From Septoria linicola (taxonomy: Eukaryota > Ascomycota > Dothideomycetes > Mycosphaerellales > Mycosphaerellaceae), in contig CP099420.1 of NCBI GenBank assembly GCA_024114885.1, forward strand, positions 868,001 through 932,000: 64,000 bases of DNA, in the 5' to 3' direction. The position numbers were made by a program, and so were the translations under genes. Under the pieces are notes generated by a model that saw only the letters and a program-made list of their open reading frames with translations, made no database searches and was not told the origin of the DNA. Positions 52,438 to 62,813 of this stretch are shown here, in pieces (position 1 is the stretch's first letter; every line of letters starts with the position of its first letter).

Positions 52438-52939
52438 TCAGGCACAGCAGTTACTATCGCCAGGAATGCAGCAGAACTGCGCTGATGCGAAACCTGCGTC
52501 CGCGTAGCAACAGATCTCATCAGTCGCGCACTGAATGCGACGTCAGCATATGTTTAGCACAAGGGTCAGAACGTGAGACTTGCGATATTTTCGACATTAG
52601 CTTCTGCACACGTCCCGCCACCACCATTGTTACCATCGTCGCCACCATTGTTACCATCGTCGCCGGCTTGCTTCCTACAGCCAGTACCTGGGACACCGCA
52701 ATATGGTACGTTGCCGACGTCCTGGACCTGGACTGTACAGCAGTCGTTGCCACACTAGAACTCGTTTTAGTGATACTTGTATGAAGAGAGCCACAGCTAC
52801 ATACTACTTTGATTTGGGGATATTCATCGCAATTGCCTATGATGGGGTTCGGGGCCGCCAACGCGTCATCCACCTCTGGATCGTATGCGTGGGCGAAGCT
52901 CGCCAGCCCAGCGGCCACAAGAAGGACGGTGAAATGCAT
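52438..52939 (-). CDS. Cysteine-rich secreted-protein family, right copy, 131 aa
   Basis: Three exons, complement(join(52438..52530, 52584..52754, 52808..52939)), with introns of 53 nt each. A signal peptide (MHFTVLLVAAGLASFAHA) precedes about 113 mature residues with 14 cysteines, several as CC pairs (NDCCTVQ, EICCYAD, FCCIPG, NCCA). The second intron needs a GC donor, GCAAGT (AG at TTCAG); the neighbouring GT donor would give an immediate stop. A tandem 21-bp repeat codes for two GDDGNNG units in exon 2. The Cys pattern is reminiscent of fungal secreted cysteine-rich surface or hydrophobin-like proteins, but the spacing is not a standard hydrophobin. Secreted, disulfide-bonded, function unknown. 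Confidence 0.72.
52621..52662. repeat. Two perfect 21-bp coding repeats
   Basis: CCACCATTGTTACCATCGTC plus G occurs at 52621-52641 and again at 52642-52662 without a mismatch, within exon 2 of the right cysteine-rich copy. On the coding strand it encodes a Gly/Asp/Asn heptad. Frame-preserving length change between strains is likely. Confidence 0.85.
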
Positions 52940-53043
52940 AGCAATCAGGATGTTCTACCGAGTGAGGGTCTCAGAGGTACGACGGGTTTTTCAGAGTTGC
53001 GTCGAGGTGCGTCTCGGGCAAGACTTAGTTGGTGTGGGCTACC

Positions 53044-53049
53044 TTTATA
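53044..53049 (-). promoter_or_regulatory. TATA box of the right cysteine-rich copy
   Basis: TATAAAGGTAG on the minus strand, 105 bp upstream of the ATG at 52939. The flanking AAGG is shared with the left copy. Confidence 0.55.
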
Positions 53050-54138
53050 CTCCATGGCGTGGCAGTCAGCAGGCACTTTCCATCTGAGCTAATCGTTACG
53101 ATCGATGGGACTGCACAGCGTCCACCGCGTTGCTTTTCCCAGGTAAAGTATTTTTGGCCATGCAATCATCAGCTCCCCTGTACAGGTGGCAGTCCTCTTT
53201 GGTACATATTCTCTTAAGCGCTCATTATTTCGCCTAGATGTCTGGGTACCCATGTACCGCGAAATCTTTATCGGTCAGCTCAGAGCATTATTGTTGTGAT
53301 GGTCTGCTAGCCCACAGTGTCTGGACGACAGTGCGCTGGTGAATGTGGCTGCATGCTCCAAAATAGGTAAAGTTTTCTTGTGACATAGGGCTTCGACTAG
53401 GGTACCGACCTGGCTGTAGCAAGCGTGGTAAGTTTGACTTTCTGAAGATGATGTCCTGGCGATATTTCTGAATGTAGGGTCATGTTCGTTGGTGATCGGC
53501 ATCGCTTGAACTGCCCAACTACGAGTTGCGGCATCTATGACTTCGCGACTTCGCCCTGTCAACACAATTGCTCGCTTTTCACGTTGCGATTGCGTGAGTT
53601 CCAGAGGAGAGGTAAGTTGGATGTGACATTGGCAAGTGACTATCAAATTACTTCGCAGCATGCAGGCTCGCAACGATATTTGGACATTTTGACATTGTCC
53701 AACGTGAAGTCGTAATGGAAGCCGACACAGATTATGGAGTTGACTGGCCATACCCTGCTCGCGATGCAAGTCCGTCGCAAATTGCCTAGTTAGGGCTAGA
53801 ACTACATCACCTGGCAACACCTTGCGACTTCCTAATTGGGCAGCTCCGTATGTCTGGTTCGAATTCCATGCCAGAACATACAGATTGGCATGACCATGGG
53901 GTACACGGATCAATCGGTCTCCAGAAAAGAACTAGCCCTGCAAGGGTCCCCATCTGATGTTCAGCTTGAGGCATGACAAAGTTTGCTCGTGGTTTACATC
54001 TGCGGCATTAGATTACCTGCGACACATGTCAATCCCATGATGGGGCTGCCATGGTTGCAAGAGTTCCTGTCATGATTGAAGAGAAGCCATAGTGTCAATC
54101 CCGAGATTCGTAAGGCACGCAGCAGCAGTAGCCCGCTA
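53050..54138. other. 1.1 kb without a supported gene
   Basis: A 212-codon minus frame (53275-53913) lacks domain, signal peptide or natural composition and is not accepted. It may be a decayed gene. No repeat recognised. Confidence 0.4.
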
Positions 54139-55346
54139 TCAATTCTTATCCCCGGCTCGTTGCATGAAGGGACTTTTTGCCAGCCTATCCCAATCGTGCA
54201 TCATTTCTGTGTTTGTCTTGCTGACTTTCACTTCTTCTCCCGCACGTGTGATCATCTCTGTCTCGTATGCCAGCACAGCGTCAGACTGCGCCTGCTCTCC
54301 ACGAGCTACGGCTGCTAGGAGGGTGGTCAGCTTAGCAACGTCTGCGATCCCATGATTTAGTCCTTGGCCTCTATGGAACGACATCGCGTGCGCTGCATCT
54401 CCTATCAGCACTTCTTTCCCATGAAGCGGTGTTTCCGGTAGTAGCTGAGGCTCCCAGATTGAGACATTGTTGGTAGGATTGGAGCGTCATCCGGGATCTG
54501 AAGCCAAGCTACCCTAAAGGACTCAGCGAATGTGGCGGCTGCTTCTGCTTTCAGAATCGGTAAGCTCGGCTTCGCCGTCCCAAGAGGTGTGTTGTCAGGT
54601 GCCCAGGTCCATTGAAGCTGGAACATCCACGTCTCGCGCTTGCTAGGGTCTGGCACTTCTTGTACAGATATCCATAACCAGTAGCCTCGAGGATGAATGC
54701 CAATCGCGAACACTGGACTGAGAGATTCGCGAATCAGTATTGCGGTAGCTGCATCGTTGTAGCAGACAGACGTGTTGATCCCGATGTATGGCATGCGCAT
54801 GGCCAGTCCTTGCTCGGGCCAGTCCTGGAAAGCAAGCGAGCGAAGTGCACTATGCGCTCCATCTGCGCCCACTACCAAGGCGCCCTCGACATCTCGACAG
54901 GATGATCCCATCACATCGAAGCTAGCGCACACAAGATCTGTGCCTGTCTCTTTGGTGTTTGTGAGGACGTGAGCGTACTTCACATCGATGCCTTCAGCAC
55001 ATAATGCGCGAAACTTGCGACGAGACACGCGTAGCATTTTCACCAAGGGCATGCTCTTCACAAGTTCGCCAGTCTCTACGTTGTAGACTGGCATGACGTT
55101 GCCGTCATGAGGGAAGACATAGTGCGGGTCCACTGAAGTCGTCTGCAGACGTTTGAATAGATCTTCTGGGAGGATCTGTTGGAGCAATGGCAGTGCCCAC
55201 TGAATCGACATGCCCCAGTCTCGTTGACCTCGAATCGTCGTCGCAGCCTCTTCTGCCTCGTAGATCGCAAAAGGAATGCTGTTCCTCTTCAGACCTTGAG
55301 CAAAGAGCAGACCTGTGACGCCAGCTCCGACTATGAGGACAGACAT
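54139..55346 (-). pseudogene. FAD-dependent monooxygenase with an internal frameshift
   Basis: The frame from the ATG at 55346 has a full aromatic-hydroxylase-type N-terminus: VLIVGAGVTGLLFAQGL (FAD beta-alpha-beta), a later Arg/Asp segment GALVVGADGAHSALR (DG motif), and on to LQIPDDAPILPT. It then runs into a stop at 54405. The C-terminal part, with IGDAAHAMSFHRGQGLNHG (GD motif, FAD ribityl contact), is open in another frame down to 54139. The overlap near 54450-54487 reads smoothly only if the frame changes by one base: SIWEPQLLPETPLHGKEVL lies in the second frame, right after LPT in the first. No intron pair fits. Thus a 1-nt indel or an assembly error. If corrected, about 402 residues. 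It is divergent from a P450. Confidence 0.72.
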
Positions 55347-56009
55347 CTTGATAATTGGATCGTATAATTGTGACCGTGTGTCGATGCGTAAAATGTCTGG
55401 CGACAGAGCTGTGATCGTGAGCATATAATGGCCGAGTGAACAAGAGAATGAATGACAGTCTTGCATAGCTGTGTCTTGCAGCTTTGGTAAGCTGAGCTCT
55501 TGACAGACTGCAGCAGCTATCGTTTCGTTTTCTGCGTGGCTTGCATGGTGGACGAAGCTCGAGCGGCAAGGCCCGACTTCACCTCCCACTGGGGTCTGCA
55601 TGCATCCTCATGAGACGACAACTGCATACATGCGTGCATTGCTCTCGTTCATTGTCAGATAGATGCTCTCATCTCATCGTGTTGTTGTCATCAGAAGAAG
55701 AGATCATCACAAGACTTTGGGAAAAAGAATATTCGGCTACTCACGGTACAGTCCTGATTAGGCAAGTGTCCTTGTCGCGCTCCATCTCCTCCTCCTCGGC
55801 CAAGCTGGGGAAGAAACGCTTTCCTTCGATGCTGACCATTCCATATGTCATGATATGCATACGACCGCCATTAGCCGTACCATCTTGACCAGATATAGAA
55901 GCTTCATCTTTCGGCTTAAGGCCTTTGTGACCAGGTTACGATTGTTCTTAAAAGCTCACCAGTGTAGGTACGCGCGGTAAGTCAGAAGACTCTCTTTCCT
56001 CCTCTCCTG
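55347..56009. promoter_or_regulatory. Divergent region between the monooxygenase and P450 genes
   Basis: A 663-bp gap holding both promoters. No TATA box or regulator site is clear. Co-regulation of the two oxidative genes from here is possible, but is inference from layout only. Confidence 0.4.
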
Positions 56010-57727
56010 ATGTCTCGCACGTCTTTCTTGAGCGGCTCGCCGTTGAACGTGCTTGCTTTTGTTCTTCTGCCGGCAGCGCTGGTACTCTACATATCCGGCA
56101 TTGTCATATACAGAATCTTCTTCCACCCCTTGTCCAAGTACCCCGGACCTCTACTCGCAAAAGTCACAGATCTCTACTCGACATATCATGCTCTACGAGG
56201 AGACCGACATCTCGAATTCTACCGCACGCACGAGAAGTATGGCCGTATCGTACGTTTCGGGCCCAACAGCCTCTCCTTCAACAGCGCCACCGCCTTGAAA
56301 GAAATCTACGGCTTCAAGTCCAATGTCCGCAAAGCACGATTCTACGAAGCATTCTGGGCGACCAAGGACTCTTTCAGCACGCATTCTGCAATTTCCAAGT
56401 CAGTCCACGCTCGTAAACGCAGAGTCTTGAGCCAAGCCTTCTCCGATGCAGCGATCAAGTCGATGGAGAACCACATCCTCGCTCATGTCCGCCAATTCTG
56501 CCAGAACCTAGCCGGAGACAACAGCCTCACAACTTTTGCCTCCGCAGGAAATCCTGAGAACAAAGGTTACGGAGCACCAGTCGAGATCTCTGATCAAGCC
56601 AACTACCTCACATTCGACATCGTAAGTAACTCACTCAGCAAGAATCCTGCCCGAGCACCCATGCTGACCTACATCTAGATGGGCGACCTCTGCTTCGGCA
56701 AAGCCTTCGGCATGCTCGAACGCCCCGACAACCGCTTCGCCATCGACCTTATTGGCAACGCAGCCCACCGGCACCTGATCTGTGGAACCTACCTGCCCAT
56801 CCACTCGTACCACCTCGACAAACTCTTCTTCCGCAAAATCGCCGCAGGTCGCGCTCGCTACATGCAATACTCCAAAGCGCAAGCCGGAGAACGAATGAAA
56901 ATGGGCAGTGATGTCGATCGTAAAGATTTCTTCTACTATCTGCTCAAAGCCAAGGATCCCGAGACGGGAAATGGGTTCACGACGCCGGAGTTGTGGGGTG
57001 AGAGTAATTTGTTGATTATTGCTGGGTCGGATACGACGAGTACGGCGTTGGCTGCGGCGGTCTTCTATCTTGTGCATAATCCGGCGAAGTTGGAGAAGTT
57101 GGCCAAGGAAGTAAGGGCGGCGTTTGGTGATGTGGAGGAGATTAGGATTGGACCTGCGCTCGCTGGACTCCACTACCTTCGTGCTGTTATTGATGAGGCG
57201 ATGAGATTGTCGCCATCTGTTGGAGGACTTTTGCCCCGAGAAGTGCTGGCTGGCGGCATGGAGATTGATGGCGAGCAGATTCCCGAAGGAACGGTTGTGG
57301 GTGTACCGCATTATACAGTGCAGCACAACGAGGCATATTACCCCGGTGCTTTCGAGTTCAAGCCAGAGAGATGGATCGCAGGATCAGAACCTGGCATCAC
57401 AGCAGAGTCTGTGGCCATCGTGCAGTCGGCGTTCTGCCCGTTCAGCGTCGGACCACGAGGCTGCATTGGTAAAGGTAAGCTTGACACTGCATTCTGGTAC
57501 TCGATACAGATGCTGACCTTCACTCAGGCATGGCGTATAACGAGCTCATGTTGTCTCTCGCCCGTGCGATCTACATGTACGATATGAGGTTAGCACCAGG
57601 CTGCACAGTCGGCGAAGGAAAGCCGGAGCTGGAATACGGGCGACAACGGCGTGCTGAGTTTCAGCTGAAAGATACATTTACGAGCATGAAGGAAGGGCCA
57701 CTAGTACAATTCCGATCGCGTCTATAG
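56010..57727 (+). CDS. Cytochrome P450 monooxygenase
   Basis: Three exons, join(56010..56621, 56679..57474, 57528..57727), encode 535 residues. Introns are 57 and 53 nt (GTAAGT/TCTAG, GTAAGC/CTCAG). An N-terminal membrane anchor (residues ~12-37) is followed by the proline hinge HPLSKYPGPLLAK. The I-helix oxygen-binding motif is IIAGSDTTSTA, the K-helix ExxR is in DEAMRLSPS, and the PERF-like region is FKPERW. The heme-binding loop is FSVGPRGCIGKGMA with the axial Cys. It is an ER-bound fungal class II P450 needing CPR; it resembles enzymes annotated as benzoate 4-monooxygenase-like, but substrate cannot be told. Its divergent neighbour is an FAD monooxygenase. Confidence 0.93.
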
Positions 57728-57769
57728 TCTAGTCTTGCATGAAGACATGAGTCCTCAGATGCCGCGCGA

Positions 57770-60700
57770 TCAATTCTCCGTTTCGCTGTCCTCGCTCACG
57801 CCGACGAGGGCCATGAGCTTGTCAAGCCCAGATGGCTGAATCTCAAAGGCTGTCTGCATAACGACCTCAAGTTCAACTTCGTCTCCGGTCAACTCACGCT
57901 CGTCGAGGTCCGCAGGCGCGGCCGGGAAGTCGGATGGCGGCGTGCTTGACCGGAGATCCTTGGAGAAGCTGTTCGGACGCTCTTGATGACCGCTCTCAAG
58001 GCATGATGAAGGGCCTGAATTCCTGGAGCCCTCTTCAATGCTTGAGCTAGCCGTATTGTCGGCAGAGCTGGTCTCAGCTTCAAACTCAAGCAAGTCCGGC
58101 ACCACAACCACCGCTTTCTTCTCCTTACTGCCCCCTCCCTCTGTATCACCCGCAAACAGATCCAGCAACTCTCCCTCCCTCACCACTCCCCTCGAAACAT
58201 CCACCTCGCCCAGCGGAGCTGGCCTCCAATCATCCGGCAAGAGAGAAGCATTGTTCTTCGCACCGAGTTTGCTCTTGGCCGGCAGAACTGGCCTGGGCAT
58301 AGCAGTAAGGCCGGAGGATTGTCCCTTTGTGGCGATGCGACCAAGTTCGTGAGCGAAGATCCATGGAAAAGTCATCAGTGGCATGCTCTCGAAGGTGAGA
58401 GCTCGTAGTGGCATGTCTCTGCCGCCAACGGTACGCATAGTCTTGTTCTCGAGCAATGCTTCTTCGATCTCAGCTGCCGTCACTTGATACATTGCAACGA
58501 TGAAAGGCTTGATCTTGTCCCAGTCTCGATCGTGGTTAGTAGTTCCGGCCTTCTCATAGCACAGCTCTTTGTGCTCCTGCTTCAAGTTGTTCGTAATCTC
58601 TCCCATAGTCTCGGCAAACTTGTAGTCGCCAATCTCCTGGTGGTGATCAAGAATGAAGGTTGTGAACACTTCAAACTCTGTCTTGATGCCATGCTGGTTC
58701 ATGATCCGCCGAATGGCTTCATCATAGAGAGCCTTGACCTCCTTCGCATCCCGTAGCATCCGCTCGCTCGGCTCGCAAGCAGTAAGAATGCGCTCATCGA
58801 ATGGCATATCCCAGGCTGCATTGAACGGCTCTTTCTTGACCTCATTGTAGAGCTTACCGAGAACTTTGTTCGAGGTGTATACTTTGCTCTTGGCCTTGCT
58901 TTTGGGCTCGCACCAGTGGGGCCACTGCTGGACACGAAGCGATGCAGGCATAACAGCGGGTACACCAGTTTTTGGATAGTCAACGGCCTTTGAGTGCAGC
59001 TGTGCTAGCTCCAGGCACTGTTTCTCCTTCACGCCGTCTGGTAGCCAATCTGCCCAATACCGATGAGCGCATGCGATGCGGCTGAGGATGTCGTTCTTGA
59101 TGTGTTGTACGAAGAACGAAGTCATGTTGTCAACCGTGACAGGGCCCTCAGCCATGACAGGATCAGGCGAGGTGTAGTCCATGGGATCATGGTTCCACTG
59201 TGGCGGTATGAGTTCGGGATCCCATATCACAATGAAGTCGTCACCATCAAGGTCGCCACCCGAGCACGTATTGGCCACGTCGCGATCACCAGTCTGTGGC
59301 AGCACTACACAATTCTTGAGATGGCGAAGAGCGATATTGTCGACTGCCTTCACGACACGTATGTCGCCAGGATGAAGTGATGGATTGCGTGCCAGTGCCA
59401 CGACGCCTTCAACGACCTTGTAAGTACCCTGCTGGTGCGGGTCTGGAATTTGTAGGAAGATCTCCGCCAGTTTGGACTCGTCGTGCGCGTCGTTCCCGGA
59501 GCCCGTCGGCTCCTGAGCTTTCAGTGTACCAGTTTCGTCTTCCTTTGACTTGTAGTAGCCAGCCAATGTGCCTGACTCATCAGTGCAGCCCAGTAGGAAC
59601 GCTCCTTGGTCGATGAATATGCGGGCTTTCTCCTTTAGATACTTCAGATTCCACGACCTCCATAGCCGCAAGCAGGAAATCACGAAAGGCTCATCGGTTG
59701 CCATGAAGCCATCGAAGATCATGCAGGCAAGGGCGATGGTTGTCTGATTGAAGTCAATGTTCTTTTGAAGCAAGTCAAGAGCCTTCTTCTCGCTCTCAAG
59801 CGCCTCTTGCATGTCAGACAACATGTGGCGGAGCTTGCCGAGGAAAACTCCATCAGGCACTCCCAATGCTGAGAGGACCAGAATCAACTGCACGTTGAGC
59901 GAAGCCGTGCTGAACTGTGAGATCCTACAGATCTCTAAGCCATTGGCCTTGGCCGGGAACTTCTGCTGGCTCGGCCGAATCTGAATGTTCATGCCTTTGA
60001 GTGACGGGTCTACGGCCAGCACGCCCTTGCAGCCAGCAAGTCTGAACTGGAAGACAGATGGATAGTCATGCTCAGAATTGGCGAGTCCGTAATGGTGGGC
60101 GATCATTCGAGCCAGGAACGGGGATATCTTGCCCACTCCGTCTGTGAAGCCAAAGCCATTTCGCTCGACATCTGGGATTGTCTCGACGTTGATGGAGTGT
60201 GGAATTGAGCGAGTCGTGGAGAAGCACTGCCCAAGTCGAGACACATATTTGGCGATAACTCGTATGCTGGTGAAGTCTCCCATCCAATCTCTGATGTCTG
60301 CTGCTGTGACACCAGTCGCTGGTGAAAAGAAATACGCGCCATGATCACGGAACTGAGAATTGCCAAAAGCAAGGAATTCGTAGTGCCTGTCCCCGATCTT
60401 GATACCATGCGTCATGGCACGCTTGACTCGTGAGAAGACCTCATTCATACTGTTGTCTTCTGAAGCCATGATCCTACCTTTGTAGCGCTCGTCAGTGAAA
60501 CGGACACGCAAGAAGCGGTCCTCGTACTGCTGGTAGTATCTGATGACCCGATTCGACGTCTCGAGTACCGGAGTTGCCATGTACATTGTGGTGGGTGTGA
60601 TTGTGACTGATGGGATCTTGGTGCAGTACCCTGGCCGCTTCTTTTCGACGACTGAAACTTTGTTGTGGAGCGGCAACATCTCGATCGGGTCGTAGTATCT

Positions 60701-62170
60701 GACTTTACGATCTGCCACCCTCTCGAGCATCTTTACCACACGTCGTGGCTCGAGACTGTTGAGCTGCCTCAAGAAGTCTCGGGTAAGATTGCACTCATGC
60801 AGAGCTCCGAGACTGATGCAGACCTCAAGCTGATAGCGCACTTCGAAAGGAAGCGGTACCGAATCATCAGCCATCTCTTCGAGGCCAGAGAGGAAGGACT
60901 TTGCGGCATTCCGATTGCCACTGCGAGGTGGTCCGAGCCAGTTCCACAGAGCATCGGGCCGGTATTGAAGGGAGGATGTAATGTTTCTGTTCGTCGTCAT
61001 GTTCACGTTGTGGTCTGCAAGTGCTTGGCAGAGATTCCGGAACTCTGGAGTTTGAAGGACATCTGGCGTGAACTTCATCTTGTACGTTAGCCAGCGACCA
61101 ACTTCGATCACGGTATTCTCCTTCTTCAGCTCGATAGCTGAGTTGCGTGCCCATGGGTACAGATCGATATCTGTCTGCCGCAGCCAGGTCTTGCGCTCAT
61201 CCCAGAGAGTTGCCTGGCTGTCGTGTGTGCTTTTGGTGTCGTGGGTCTTCCTGAAGACCAAAGGTGGAGTGTCGATTGTGAATACTACAGAGGTGGAGCC
61301 GTCCTCATCGCGAAGCATGTATGCTTGTCCGATTTGCGCTGGCATGATTCGAAGCTTGAAATGACGCTCGATCAAGCCAGTCCTGCCAGAGCTAGGATGG
61401 ATAGGGACTTTGACCGGGAAGCTGATGTGCAGGTCTTTGTGCTGTAGATTCATGGTGAGCTCGATCTTGATCTCAGCTGATGGCTGGGCAGTATGTAGGA
61501 TCAGCATCTTGTCCTCCTGCTGCATCACCCCAAAGTCGAGTGCCGCCATTGCAACATTCATTCGCTCAGGAAGGTCTCGGTTACTGAGCGGGCTCCTGTA
61601 CCAAAAGATTGGTTTGGTGTCATTTCGGGTGAACACTGCCTTCTGGAAACCATCTCTATCGTGAACAGGAAGAGTTCGACCGACCCAGGACCTGTCCTTA
61701 GGTGGCGGTTGGAAGAACACGACGCCATGTATGTCCTGCGGGTTTCTCTTGCGGACTTCGACTCGCGAGACGATTCCGAAGCGCTCGAAGAAGGAGTAAA
61801 TGTCGTATGTCGTCCAATAGCGAGGCGCACCAGTGAAGGAGACGCGGAGCTCGAGTGGGTTATAAGCCGGCGACTTGTGGTGGTTGTGCATTGTGACGGG
61901 CGGTGCTCGAGGTGGTGGAGTTGGTGCGGTCAGTGAGCGCGGTAGTGGTGGCTCTGGTCGAGGTGCTGATGGTTGAGTTGCTGGTCTCGGTGCCGCACCG
62001 CGGCGTAGATGAGGCGGTGTTGCACGAAAGGAAGTGGGAGTTGAGGTGGATGTTGATGTTGAGCTTTCATCGGAGGGGAGAAGGTCGGTGAACGCCATAT
62101 TGGCGACTTTGTCAGAAGATAAGATCAGCTCAGAATGAGGTTGATTCGTTGCGTTCACCACGAGTCGCAT
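57770..62170 (-). CDS. RNA-dependent RNA polymerase (RNA silencing) with RRM-like N-terminus
   Basis: Intron-free, 1466 residues from the ATG at 62170 (a second ATG at 62098 is also plausible). After a Ser/Thr/Pro-rich leader, residues ~105-170 read LRVSFTGAPRYWTTYDIYSF and FGIVSRVEVRKRN, an RRM-like fold. The eukaryotic RdRP domain (PF05183) occupies about residues 450-1100. Its catalytic loop is CSGGDLDGDDFIVIWDP, with the invariant DxDGD aspartates intact; the C-terminal ~300 residues are acidic and variable. Such enzymes (QDE-1, SAD-1, Rdp1) turn aberrant RNA into dsRNA for Dicer in quelling, meiotic silencing or heterochromatin formation. Which branch this one serves is not decidable from sequence alone. 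Confidence 0.94.
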   Translation of the reverse strand: MRLVVNATNQPHSELILSSDKVANMAFTDLLPSDESSTSTSTSTPTSFRATPPHLRRGAAPRPATQPSAPRPEPPLPRSLTAPTPPPRAPPVTMHNHHKSPAYNPLELRVSFTGAPRYWTTYDIYSFFERFGIVSRVEVRKRNPQDIHGVVFFQPPPKDRSWVGRTLPVHDRDGFQKAVFTRNDTKPIFWYRSPLSNRDLPERMNVAMAALDFGVMQQEDKMLILHTAQPSAEIKIELTMNLQHKDLHISFPVKVPIHPSSGRTGLIERHFKLRIMPAQIGQAYMLRDEDGSTSVVFTIDTPPLVFRKTHDTKSTHDSQATLWDERKTWLRQTDIDLYPWARNSAIELKKENTVIEVGRWLTYKMKFTPDVLQTPEFRNLCQALADHNVNMTTNRNITSSLQYRPDALWNWLGPPRSGNRNAAKSFLSGLEEMADDSVPLPFEVRYQLEVCISLGALHECNLTRDFLRQLNSLEPRRVVKMLERVADRKVRYYDPIEMLPLHNKVSVVEKKRPGYCTKIPSVTITPTTMYMATPVLETSNRVIRYYQQYEDRFLRVRFTDERYKGRIMASEDNSMNEVFSRVKRAMTHGIKIGDRHYEFLAFGNSQFRDHGAYFFSPATGVTAADIRDWMGDFTSIRVIAKYVSRLGQCFSTTRSIPHSINVETIPDVERNGFGFTDGVGKISPFLARMIAHHYGLANSEHDYPSVFQFRLAGCKGVLAVDPSLKGMNIQIRPSQQKFPAKANGLEICRISQFSTASLNVQLILVLSALGVPDGVFLGKLRHMLSDMQEALESEKKALDLLQKNIDFNQTTIALACMIFDGFMATDEPFVISCLRLWRSWNLKYLKEKARIFIDQGAFLLGCTDESGTLAGYYKSKEDETGTLKAQEPTGSGNDAHDESKLAEIFLQIPDPHQQGTYKVVEGVVALARNPSLHPGDIRVVKAVDNIALRHLKNCVVLPQTGDRDVANTCSGGDLDGDDFIVIWDPELIPPQWNHDPMDYTSPDPVMAEGPVTVDNMTSFFVQHIKNDILSRIACAHRYWADWLPDGVKEKQCLELAQLHSKAVDYPKTGVPAVMPASLRVQQWPHWCEPKSKAKSKVYTSNKVLGKLYNEVKKEPFNAAWDMPFDERILTACEPSERMLRDAKEVKALYDEAIRRIMNQHGIKTEFEVFTTFILDHHQEIGDYKFAETMGEITNNLKQEHKELCYEKAGTTNHDRDWDKIKPFIVAMYQVTAAEIEEALLENKTMRTVGGRDMPLRALTFESMPLMTFPWIFAHELGRIATKGQSSGLTAMPRPVLPAKSKLGAKNNASLLPDDWRPAPLGEVDVSRGVVREGELLDLFAGDTEGGGSKEKKAVVVVPDLLEFEAETSSADNTASSSIEEGSRNSGPSSCLESGHQERPNSFSKDLRSSTPPSDFPAAPADLDERELTGDEVELEVVMQTAFEIQPSGLDKLMALVGVSEDSETEN

Positions 62171-62813
62171 GTGGTGGCGTGGTTGTTGTCAGAAGACGGA
62201 GAGGACTGAGACTTGGGGAAAGTGCCACAAAGCTCACTTGAACGGCAGGCACGCGTGTCCAGGCCCGATTTCGACTCGATCCGTGATTATCGAGGAAGCC
62301 AGGAAGAGAATCTCTGCATGTTTGGTAAACTCACCTTTCGGGTCTTGATACTGGGTCTTCCTTCTTGGTGACCCTTGACCTCGCGCTTCATGTGAGCTAT
62401 TGATGCTGCTCACTGCTCCTGGTAATTGAGACTCTCCGCTCTGGACAGTCGCGACAGCTAGCTGCACGGTGTTCACTGGGTGATGGAGTGAGGCCCAGTC
62501 TGTTCATGTTTGCAGACGTTCGTTTGCGCTCGCTTGTCACAACGGGTGCTTGCATCATCAGATGCAGGCGGCCGTATGTTGTGCATGCTTCCGTTCACCA
62601 CTCGCTCTCCGCGCCACCCTGCGCGACCACGAGATGCATTGTGGCACCGTGCTTCAATGGAGACAGCCGTCTCAATACATGATAGCAAGAAGTACGCCAT
62701 CCGGTGGAAGCTCGACAGCGCCACGACACGATGACTCATCAATGTGCATTGAGAAGGGAGGTCTGGCACTGCATGTCTTCCATACAACAGGATCTACAAG
62801 CCCCAGCCAGGTT
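62171..62813. other. Intergenic, nothing seen
   Basis: Upstream of the RdRP gene and downstream of the K+ channel gene. Short frames only. Confidence 0.45.

Noticed and set aside
53840..53870. Another GGTTCGAATTCC resembling a T-loop
   Set aside because: No acceptor or anticodon stems around it.
53275..53913. 212-codon minus frame
   Set aside because: No ATG context, signal peptide, domain or natural composition; may be a relic but cannot be supported.
56631..57326. 231-codon minus frame under the P450
   Set aside because: It is antisense to the I-helix to ExxR region of a clear P450; no independent support.
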